From: JBDKUD01 sp050943315 | Lineage (GTDB): Bacteria; Bacillota; Syntrophomonadia; Syntrophomonadales; Syntrophomonadaceae | Reading direction: 5' to 3' | NCBI GenBank assembly: GCA_050943315.1 | Contig: JBMNOY010000022.1 | Location: 1-30,558 of the forward strand | Length of the DNA: 30,558 nt | Part shown: one piece after another, positions 24,358 through 30,558 of the stretch | Numbering within the stretch: the first letter of the stretch is position 1 | Layout: the number at the start of each line of letters is the position of its first letter | Position numbers and translations under genes: made by a program | Notes under the pieces: model-generated | Databases searched by the model: none | Told to the model about the DNA's origin: nothing | What the model saw: only the letters and a program-made list of their open reading frames with translations

Positions 24358-26034
24358 CTATTTACCGTGCCGGGCTTTGTTAATGCCTTCGGGATGGCGT
24401 AATACTCGCCGGCCGCCCCGGGAACGGCTTTTGCCCAGAAAGATTAGGAAAAATAAAGCTGTTACCGCTAAACCCCATTTTGCCTCATTAATAAACTGCT
24501 GCACATAAAGATAAACCGAAGTCAACAGAGTAAAGCCGAAGGCAATCCCCCAGGCAATAGCATAGCTGGCCTGGATGTTTTGCTCCATGGCCTCCTCCAA
24601 CTTTCTAAGGGGCAGCCTTAGCTCCAGGTCACCCCTATCCATTCGCCTCAGCACCTTCTCCGCCAGAGGCGGCACTTCTATTAGCGAACTTCCCAGTACT
24701 TTGCCTTTTTCTTTAATGATCCCCCAGGGACTTGCCTCTTCGGGCATAAAATCTTTCAAATAGGGTTTTGCAGCATCCAAAAAGCTGATTTTAGGATCCA
24801 GACCTACGCACAGACCATACAAGGTACCCAGGGCGCGGCCCATAAAGGTAAACCGCGCCGGAATCTGAAAAGGCTGTTCATATAAAAGTTCTTCCAGGTC
24901 CTCCAGTAAGGCTCCCAACTCAAATGAACCTGCTCCAGTTCCCAAAAACTGCTCCATAAAAACACCGATGGCCCGTGCTACCAACTCATTGTTGGCATCC
25001 ATGCGCAGGAAACCTACCTGTTTGAGATAATGGACCACCTGCATGTCCTCCCGCCCTACCATGGCCAGGACCAGTTTTATCAAGGTATCCCGCAAATCAG
25101 GAGTAATGACACCCACCATGCCAAAATCAATCATTATGACTTTGCCGGCAGGGCTGATAAAAAGGTTCCCTGGATGGGGGTCAGCGTGGAAAAATCCATC
25201 CACCAGGATCTGTTTAATATATATTTCTAATAACTGTTCAGCCAGTTTGGACCTGTTGATTCCGGCCTTTTCCAGTTCCTCATAATCAGTAATTTTGAGA
25301 CCATCTACGAATTCCATCGTCAGCACCCGTGACCGGGTATATTCCCAATAAATGCGGGGAACGCTAAGTTCTGAGTTCTGGACATTGTTGCGAGCAATAG
25401 TTTCGGCATTTCTACCTTCCTGCAGGTAGTTGACTTCTTCCCACAGGGTATCGGCAAATTCCTTATAAATCGCATCAAAATCCACCCATTTCTCCCAGTC
25501 AGTAAATATTTTCAAGCAAGTGATGACCTTCTGTATCGCCCGCAGATCAATAGCAATTAGTTTTTCAATCCCGGGCCGCAGTATTTTTACCGCTACCACT
25601 TCTCCCCCCGGCAGCCTAGCCCGATGGACCTGTCCCAGGGATGCAGAAGCCAGAACGTCAGCTTCAAGCTCCGGGAAGATTGTCTCCAGTGGCTGACCAA
25701 ATTCGCTTTCCAGGACCTTACAGATGTCCTTATAATCAACTGGTGGTACCTCATCCTGCAGACCTGCCAGTTCCCGGGTAACAGATTGAGGGAATACATC
25801 CACGCGGGTACTAAAGAACTGACCCAGCTTAATCAGCAAACCGCCCATTTCAACAGCGGTATTCCGAAAACGCCGCGCCTCAGAAACATATAATTCCTGG
25901 CGCCGCTTCTCCTTCCAACCTGCCTCATGCCATAAACCCTTTATCTTCAGAGAATAGAAGCTCCAGAATATATGAAGAAAAAGATAAATTACGCTGAGGA
26001 ACCGCTTTAGGCCCACCCAGGAATTATATTGCAT
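24358..26034 (-). CDS. AarF/UbiB (ABC1) atypical kinase-like protein
   Basis: 558 residues. Hallmarks of the ABC1 family: K69-L-G-Q72 (KxGQ), the Ala-rich nucleotide loop ASASLGQVHRA (129-139), K150 in VAVKILRPG, catalytic-loop HADPHPGN and metal-binding DFG in IDFGMVG. Two hydrophobic helices near the C-terminus probably anchor it in the membrane. UbiB relatives are ATPases or kinases that support isoprenoid quinone synthesis; many Firmicutes carry a copy without a ubiquinone pathway, and its role there is unclear. GGAGGAGAG precedes ATG 26034. It is monocistronic and convergent with the GGCT-like gene. Confidence 0.9.
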   Translation of the reverse strand: MQYNSWVGLKRFLSVIYLFLHIFWSFYSLKIKGLWHEAGWKEKRRQELYVSEARRFRNTAVEMGGLLIKLGQFFSTRVDVFPQSVTRELAGLQDEVPPVDYKDICKVLESEFGQPLETIFPELEADVLASASLGQVHRARLPGGEVVAVKILRPGIEKLIAIDLRAIQKVITCLKIFTDWEKWVDFDAIYKEFADTLWEEVNYLQEGRNAETIARNNVQNSELSVPRIYWEYTRSRVLTMEFVDGLKITDYEELEKAGINRSKLAEQLLEIYIKQILVDGFFHADPHPGNLFISPAGKVIMIDFGMVGVITPDLRDTLIKLVLAMVGREDMQVVHYLKQVGFLRMDANNELVARAIGVFMEQFLGTGAGSFELGALLEDLEELLYEQPFQIPARFTFMGRALGTLYGLCVGLDPKISFLDAAKPYLKDFMPEEASPWGIIKEKGKVLGSSLIEVPPLAEKVLRRMDRGDLELRLPLRKLEEAMEQNIQASYAIAWGIAFGFTLLTSVYLYVQQFINEAKWGLAVTALFFLIFLGKSRSRGGRRVLRHPEGINKARHGK

Positions 26035-26072
26035 GTCTGTCCTCTCCTCCTCAAACTCAGCTTCCGCAGTAA

Positions 26073-26222
26073 CAAGCCGTTATTAATATGACCGATTTAA
26101 CAGGTATAATGAGGGTTAGTATTATCTTAATGCACTCTTCCCAAAATGCAAATTACCGAATGCCAGATATATGAATTCAATCACTGCGAAAAAGTAAAGC
26201 CCCTCCGATGTTAGAGGGGCTT
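26073..26222 (+). repeat. ~150-bp direct repeat, left copy
   Basis: Aligned by eye with 29235-29383 it shows about 15 differences in 150 columns (~90% identity), same orientation. It contains a TATAAT (26105-26110) and ends in the hairpin AAGCCCCTC / GAGGGGCTT (26197-26222). There is no long frame inside. It begins just after the aarF start region and ends exactly where a tRNA fragment starts. It may be a mobile or recombination repeat, or encode a small structured RNA. Confidence 0.8.
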
Positions 26223-26254
26223 CGGATTTGAACCGCCGACCTGCTGGTTACGAA
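26223..26254 (-). pseudogene. 32-nt 3' fragment of a tRNA-Thr(CGT) gene
   Basis: The minus strand carries the anticodon loop TTCGTAA, the 3' anticodon arm CCAGC, variable loop AGGTC, T-stem GGCGG and T-loop TTCAAAT, then CCG. The 5' partner of the anticodon stem and the 3' half of the T-stem are missing, so it cannot fold as a tRNA. Such tRNA 3' pieces are what integrases leave as attachment sites. It abuts the left 150-bp repeat. Confidence 0.6.
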
Positions 26255-26294
26255 TCTTAACAATAGTATGGGGCGCATCGCCTTTCTGTATTCG

Positions 26295-26360
26295 TTATAT
26301 TTTCGGAATACCGTTTTCAACCGCCCAACCCATAGCAATAGCGGCATAGCCAATCTGCTG
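26295..26360 (-). pseudogene. 21-codon SLH-like fragment
   Basis: The minus strand reads QQIGYAAIAMGWAVENGIPKI then TAA; an in-frame stop lies just upstream. The pattern A-I-A-x-x-W-A-V-E-N-G-I is typical of an SLH repeat, the same domain type that ends the next gene. It is probably debris of another surface-protein gene. The segment is too short for certainty. The rest of 26255-26450 shows nothing else. Confidence 0.35.
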
Positions 26361-26467
26361 CCTTCAAGTAAGCGGAATCACAGCTTGAAAAGTCTGGAAT
26401 GCCGGTGATAGAATGGAAAATAGACCAGAGCACTAAAACAATTGAAAGTTATGGAGGATATCATATT

Positions 26468-28912
26468 ATGAACCGTAAAAAATTCGAAGCCGTTATCCTG
26501 GCATTTACCATGCTGGCGGGGACATTTCTGACCGGATTTACATATCAGCAAGGTATAGAAAATGTTTATTTTGAGACCCAATCGGAAATTTATGATAACG
26601 CCAGTTATCACGAACAACTGGGGGGACATAGTGTCAATGGTATTGAAAGAGCATATTTCGTCAACGCGAATACCCAGGGTACGGATTTAAAGCCTTATGT
26701 ATTTGAAGGTGATGTGACCGGAACCTATACGATGGATACCATGATTAACACTTTGGAAAGCCAGGGTTACAAGGTCGTAGCGGGCATCAACGGAGATGTT
26801 TATGACACTGCCACCGGAACACCAAAGGGACTGACCATTCATAATGGTAAGATCAAAACCTCCGGATATGCTCCGGAATATGTGATATCCTTCAACGAAA
26901 ACGGCGCCGCTTCTCTGGAAAAAGTTAATCTGGGCTATACCCTGAAGGGAACTATCAACGTTCCCACCATCGTTACAACTCCTGTTACAGATCCGGCCCA
27001 ACCAACAGATCTGACTCAGCCGGAAAATTCAGTCCCAACCGATGAAACCCAAACGACAAATGAGACCCAGGCGACAGACTCAGGCCAAATAGAAGAACAG
27101 GTTACTGAGCAGCAGACGGTTTACGTACCGACTCCATATACTGCGAATATCGGTTATTTCAACGTTCCCCACGGCTCGGCGAAGGCTTTGCACCTGTATA
27201 ACCGCCAATATGCCTCATCTACCAAAACCTCCGAAAACTCTGTGGAAGTAATATTGAACGCGGGTTCGCCGGAAAATACGGAACTGACAGTGGGGGGTAC
27301 AATAACAGCAACCGTGGCCGAAGTCAGAAACGGCAATTACAATACGCCCATCGGTGACAATCAGTTGGTACTTTCAGCAGCCGGGGATTCAGTTTATGCA
27401 GTTCCACTGGCTCAATTGATTCCCGGAAGTACGGTAGAGATTTCCGTAAATGATTGGGGCGGCGGAAATCTGACCCAAAGCAAGGAAGCGATAGGTGTAT
27501 ACTACGTGCTTTATGATCAAGGGCAATTTATTACCGGAGGAACTAACTTGAATCCTCGAACCATCATCGGTATCAAACCAGATGGCTCCCTCATGCTGTA
27601 TGTGCTTGACGGCCGACAGCCTGGTTTTTCGGCTGGTCTGGGACTGACAGATGCGGCCAAGCACTTGGTTGCCCTGGGCTGCAGCACAGTGGTAAATATG
27701 GATGGAGGCGGCTCTTCGGTCCTGGCCGTGAGAGAAGGGGGGATCAATTTCAAGGCAGTTACCAAGAATTCTCCTTCCGGCAAAAGCCAGAGAAAAACCA
27801 CCAACGGCCTGCTGCTGGTATATGCTCAGAGCGGAGATTCCAACGCGGAGCATTTACATACTTATCCCAGTCAGCCTCTGGCCATGCCGGGGGCGGATAT
27901 TCAACTGACAACTTACGCGTCCAACGGCAAATATGAGCCGGTTGCGCTGAAGAATAAAGTAGAATACCGTGTTGATCCCAATTCGGGCAACTCCGTAACC
28001 ACGAACGGCCTCTTTACTGCCGGAAGCGTCACCGGAACGGCTGTGATTGAAACAACCAGCGGAGATCTTCATACAACGGCACAGGTCGATATTCAAAACA
28101 ATATAACCTTTACAACGAATGTGCAGAGTATAACGATTGATCCGGGCAAAACCTTCGATATTGATGTAACGGCGAAATTCGGCTATGCTCCGATTGCCAG
28201 CAAGGACAGCCTGTTCACATGGACCTGCGATCCTGCCATCGGTACGATCAATGCCAGCGGACTTTTCCAGGCGACGAATCAGTCTGGAATATCCGGCAAT
28301 ATCTATGTAGAATATAACGGCGTACAACAGACCATACCCGTTCAGGTCGGTGCCGCCAGCATTGATTTTGCGGACACGACGGCACATTGGGCCAGAGACT
28401 ATATCGGGAAGCTGGCGGCAAGAGGAATTGTAAACGGAATAGGCAATAATTACTATTTACCGGATGATTCCCTCACCCGGGCCCAATTCCTGACCATGTT
28501 AGCCAAGACTCTCCCTGACTTGGACGTAACCCAGGCAACCCCGGCTGGTTTTACTGACGTCCCCGCTGCGGAATGGTATTATAACTACGTCAACTGGGGT
28601 TTTGCCGCAGGAATTGTAAAGGGCATCGACGAGGTCACCTTTGCTCCGAATGAAAAGATAACCAGAGAGCAGATGGCAATTATGCTGGATAATTTCAGCA
28701 CCAGCACCGGCCTGATTCTTCCGGAAATGAACGCGGGGGCTTCCTTTACGGACAATGACCTGATCTCTTCCTGGGCTGCAGACGCTGTAAACAAGATCGT
28801 ATCCGCGGGTATCATGAGCGGATATCCCGGAGGCGATTATAAACCGCAGGGTAATGCAACACGGGGGGAAGCAGCCACCGTTATCTACAAATTAATCATG
28901 ATACGTGGATGA
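26468..28912 (+). CDS. secreted phosphodiester glycosidase (NAGPA domain) with SLH anchor
   Basis: About 814 residues. N-terminal signal peptide (basic MNRKK, hydrophobic ~8-24). The NAGPA/PF09992 domain starts near 45, with VAGINGDVYD; its C-terminal half carries NPRTIIGIKPDGSLMLYVLDG and the signature VNMDGGGSSVL, ending at KTTNGLLLVY. Between the halves is a Thr/Gln/Glu/Pro-rich insert (nt ~26965-27125). Ig-like regions follow (~470-625), then three SLH repeats (~633-814; first DTTAHWARDYIGKLAARGIVNG). The protein should be exported and held on the cell wall, acting on wall or capsule glycans. ATG 26468 has GGAGG (26454-26458) in front; the longer frame to 26399 lacks one. It lies between the two 150-bp repeats and may be acquired. 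Confidence 0.88.
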   Translation: MNRKKFEAVILAFTMLAGTFLTGFTYQQGIENVYFETQSEIYDNASYHEQLGGHSVNGIERAYFVNANTQGTDLKPYVFEGDVTGTYTMDTMINTLESQGYKVVAGINGDVYDTATGTPKGLTIHNGKIKTSGYAPEYVISFNENGAASLEKVNLGYTLKGTINVPTIVTTPVTDPAQPTDLTQPENSVPTDETQTTNETQATDSGQIEEQVTEQQTVYVPTPYTANIGYFNVPHGSAKALHLYNRQYASSTKTSENSVEVILNAGSPENTELTVGGTITATVAEVRNGNYNTPIGDNQLVLSAAGDSVYAVPLAQLIPGSTVEISVNDWGGGNLTQSKEAIGVYYVLYDQGQFITGGTNLNPRTIIGIKPDGSLMLYVLDGRQPGFSAGLGLTDAAKHLVALGCSTVVNMDGGGSSVLAVREGGINFKAVTKNSPSGKSQRKTTNGLLLVYAQSGDSNAEHLHTYPSQPLAMPGADIQLTTYASNGKYEPVALKNKVEYRVDPNSGNSVTTNGLFTAGSVTGTAVIETTSGDLHTTAQVDIQNNITFTTNVQSITIDPGKTFDIDVTAKFGYAPIASKDSLFTWTCDPAIGTINASGLFQATNQSGISGNIYVEYNGVQQTIPVQVGAASIDFADTTAHWARDYIGKLAARGIVNGIGNNYYLPDDSLTRAQFLTMLAKTLPDLDVTQATPAGFTDVPAAEWYYNYVNWGFAAGIVKGIDEVTFAPNEKITREQMAIMLDNFSTSTGLILPEMNAGASFTDNDLISSWAADAVNKIVSAGIMSGYPGGDYKPQGNATRGEAATVIYKLIMIRG

Positions 28913-28961
28913 AGGCTATCCCCCGGTTAAACCAAACTCGCGAACTACCTGCCAGGTTGAA

Positions 28962-28976
28962 GCAGGGGGACGGTTC
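28962..28976. repeat. 15-bp dispersed motif, copy 2
   Basis: GCAGGGGGACGGTTC is the exact reverse complement of 116-130. It continues as TCTTGCTTCC and lies just ahead of the transposase remnant. Confidence 0.55.
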
Positions 28977-28978
28977 TC

Positions 28979-29182
28979 TTGCTTCCTTTTTTTATAAAAA
29001 CTCGACATATATACTTAAAAGTGGGACATTATTACAATAAGCACTGGACTGGTATTACAATAAATCAATTTATCAAGCAATTTGATGAATATATTAAGTG
29101 GTATGCCGAGAAGCGGATTAAACTATCGCTCGGTGGAATGAGTCCGTTAGATTACAGAAAGAGTCTGGGGTTGGCCGTTTGA
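28979..29182 (+). pseudogene. C-terminal remnant of an IS3-family (IS150-like) transposase
   Basis: From about 29060 the frame reads QFIKQFDEYIKWYAEKR followed by IKLSLGGMSPLDYRKSLGL. This is the end of the DDE integrase domain of IS3-group transposases (EYIxxYNxKRIKxxLxGMSPxxYR). The catalytic residues and everything upstream are absent; the first ~27 codons of the frame are unrelated. The sequence after the stop to about 29230, ending TATTGACA, may be the right end of the element, directly before the right 150-bp repeat. Confidence 0.75.
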
Positions 29183-29234
29183 GGTCCAAGAAAAATTCCG
29201 CACCCCCTGTGGCTCACTTTTATATTGACAATCG

Positions 29235-29383
29235 CAAGCCGTTATTAGTAAGAACGATTTAACAGGTATAATGAGGGTTACATTATCTTAATGCACTCTT
29301 CCCAAAATGATAATTACCGAATGCCGGATATATAAATTCAATCACTGTGAAAGACTAAAGCCCCTCCACTGTTAGAAGGGCTT
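29235..29383 (+). repeat. ~150-bp direct repeat, right copy
   Basis: About 90% identical to 26073-26222 in the same orientation. The terminal hairpin here is longer (CTAAAGCCC / GGGCTTTAG), with compensating changes outside the shared core. It also keeps TATAAT (~29266-29271). The rest of the gap to 29435 shows nothing else. Confidence 0.8.
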
Positions 29384-29435
29384 TAGTTCATACTATTTTC
29401 AGATTGAATACCATGCCTTATTCCGGTAAATAAAA

Positions 29436-30558
29436 TTACCCCACCACCAACTTATTTGTCTTCTTTAAAAACTTCGCTGGAATCGGGCGATGCAATTTCC
29501 ATGTAATGTTCATAGGCTTTGAACCTTCGTGTTTTATATAATCAGCAAGACCCAGGAATGTATATGGTGCTGCCCCGGCAACATCGTTTTTAAACTCACG
29601 TACAAAGAGAAGCACCTTACTATTATGCCGGCGATGGTTGATATAGCGCTGTCCGGTTGGGGAGGAATCCGAAGTTGTGCTCTGACTCTGCCAATGAAAT
29701 AACCATTCATTAATGGAATAGTCGTTATACATTGTAGTTGGCGAATAGTCTTTTCTGGCCTTGTTAAGTGTAACGAAAAATATATCTACATTTTTATCTG
29801 GCAGGTACTTCACGCCCTCACGTACATTAGCAGGTGTCATATAATCCATTGCTACCAGAATCTGATCCCGGGTATAACTGCAATGCAAGTCCAAGGGACA
29901 ATCAAATCCCACCTCTACCGGTTCATCAATAAAATCAATCTGACTGAGATTATACTGCAGCAGTTCCATTAACTCAGCGTATAAAACCGGACAGCTTTTA
30001 ATTTTCAGAAAACCGTCCTTGATGCTGACAAACCCGCATTCCTCTGCAGATTTTTGATACACAGTAAACTGAAACATCTGCAACATCCTACGTTCAGCTC
30101 CGGTCAACGATTCTATATCGAGGTTCTCAATACGCGAAAAAATATCTAAAAGAAACCGAATCCACCGTCTGGAATCGATAGCACAGATCCGCAGAAAAGC
30201 CTTGGTTAAAACCGCCTCCAGCGACTCATGAAAATCTTCCCTGACTCCGGCCAGTACACCTAGCCTGGAGAAGTTATCACGAACATAGATGGTGCGAATA
30301 TCCAGATGATGATAGGCGGTAAAATTCGAAAGCGTAAGCGGCAATCCGCTATCCTCCATAAAAGCAGATATACGGGAGACTAGCCCTGCCTTTACCCCAA
30401 AAGAGCTGCGAATATTGTTTAGTATGTATTCCTGTGCTTTGCGCTCTAACTGAATAAAGCAGCCCTTAGGCACAGAAACAAACCCTTCCTTTATTTCCCG
30501 TTGTACGCTTTTGCTTGTATTAGAAAGAAGGGCGGCAAATTTATCTTCAAAGTTATAT
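29436..30558 (-). CDS. DUF3427-type helicase-associated protein, C-terminal part (5' end outside window)
   Basis: The frame stays open from the stop at 29436 to the right edge; a GTG at 30473 is not a credible start because the 28 codons before it (ending EIKEGFVS) fit the family and lead into VPKGCFIQLERKAQEYILNNIR. The C-terminal ~170 residues carry the DUF3427 blocks YTRDQILVAMDY, VDIFFVTLNKARKDYSPTTM, INEWLFHWQSQS, SPTGQRYINHR, APYTFLGLADY and IPAKFLKKTNKL. In full-length members this follows a DEAD/DEAH superfamily-2 helicase, often with a phospholipase-D-type nuclease at the N-terminus. Those parts would lie beyond 30558. Possible role in DNA repair or phage defence; not shown here. Confidence 0.82.
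   Translation of the reverse strand, partial: YNFEDKFAALLSNTSKSVQREIKEGFVSVPKGCFIQLERKAQEYILNNIRSSFGVKAGLVSRISAFMEDSGLPLTLSNFTAYHHLDIRTIYVRDNFSRLGVLAGVREDFHESLEAVLTKAFLRICAIDSRRWIRFLLDIFSRIENLDIESLTGAERRMLQMFQFTVYQKSAEECGFVSIKDGFLKIKSCPVLYAELMELLQYNLSQIDFIDEPVEVGFDCPLDLHCSYTRDQILVAMDYMTPANVREGVKYLPDKNVDIFFVTLNKARKDYSPTTMYNDYSINEWLFHWQSQSTTSDSSPTGQRYINHRRHNSKVLLFVREFKNDVAGAAPYTFLGLADYIKHEGSKPMNITWKLHRPIPAKFLKKTNKLVVG

Noticed and set aside
27854..28387. Minus-strand 177-codon frame opposite the NAGPA-SLH gene
   Set aside because: Antisense of the Ig-like region of a well-supported gene; composition is not protein-like.
26073..29383. CRISPR array
   Set aside because: Only two copies of a 150-bp repeat 3 kb apart; no short regularly spaced repeats anywhere in the window.

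Overview
The window looks like chromosome of a moderate-GC, endospore-forming member of the Clostridia (Firmicutes). Evidence is a cotJABC spore-coat operon, strong AGGAGG-type ribosome sites with frequent TTG/GTG starts, two Firmicutes-type riboswitches, an SLH-anchored surface protein and a TerC/YjbE protein. A syntrophic or amino-acid-fermenting clostridium of the Syntrophomonas type would fit, but I cannot prove the genus from this sequence.

Layout. 1-4020 (+): MBL-fold hydrolase, APC amino-acid permease and a YqhD-type alcohol dehydrogenase ending in a strong terminator. 4024-4153 (-): a gene-free gap carrying a near-perfect sigma-54 promoter followed about 100 nt later by a hairpin plus nine-T terminator, which I read as an undescribed small RNA gene. 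4439-6685 (+): ketopantoate reductase, then cotJA-cotJB-cotJC. 6824-14501 (-): a DUF896 protein with a His-rich tail, a PocR-PAS3 histidine kinase, a large GAF/PEP-synthase-like/nucleotidyltransferase fusion, and glutamate dehydrogenase just upstream of that fusion. A broken EamA-transporter remnant follows. 15024-18827 (-): a ClC antiporter with a C-terminal RCK_C-like domain, then an OmpR-type two-component pair. 18828-23727 (+): a c-di-AMP (ydaO) riboswitch with terminator, a 34-codon ORF and the opuA glycine betaine ABC operon, then a Mn2+ (yybP-ykoY) riboswitch controlling a TerC-family metal exporter. 23847-26034: a 35-codon ORF, a GGCT-like protein lacking the usual catalytic Glu, and (-) an AarF/UbiB kinase-like protein.

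26035-29435 is an accessory island. Two ~150-bp direct repeats, about 90% identical, flank a 3' fragment of a tRNA-Thr gene, a tiny SLH-like fragment, a phosphodiester glycosidase with SLH anchor, and the tail of an IS3-family transposase. The window ends inside a DUF3427 helicase-type gene on the minus strand that runs off the right edge.

Functional themes are nitrogen and amino-acid metabolism (permease, glutamate dehydrogenase), osmotic and ionic homeostasis (ClC, two-component system, c-di-AMP-controlled OpuA, Mn-controlled TerC), sporulation, and a recombination-prone surface-protein locus. The two-component system and the opu leader are divergently transcribed, and each carries the same TGCCACAT box near its candidate promoter, which suggests joint control. 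The most novel-looking signal is the sigma-54-driven small RNA at 4024-4126.
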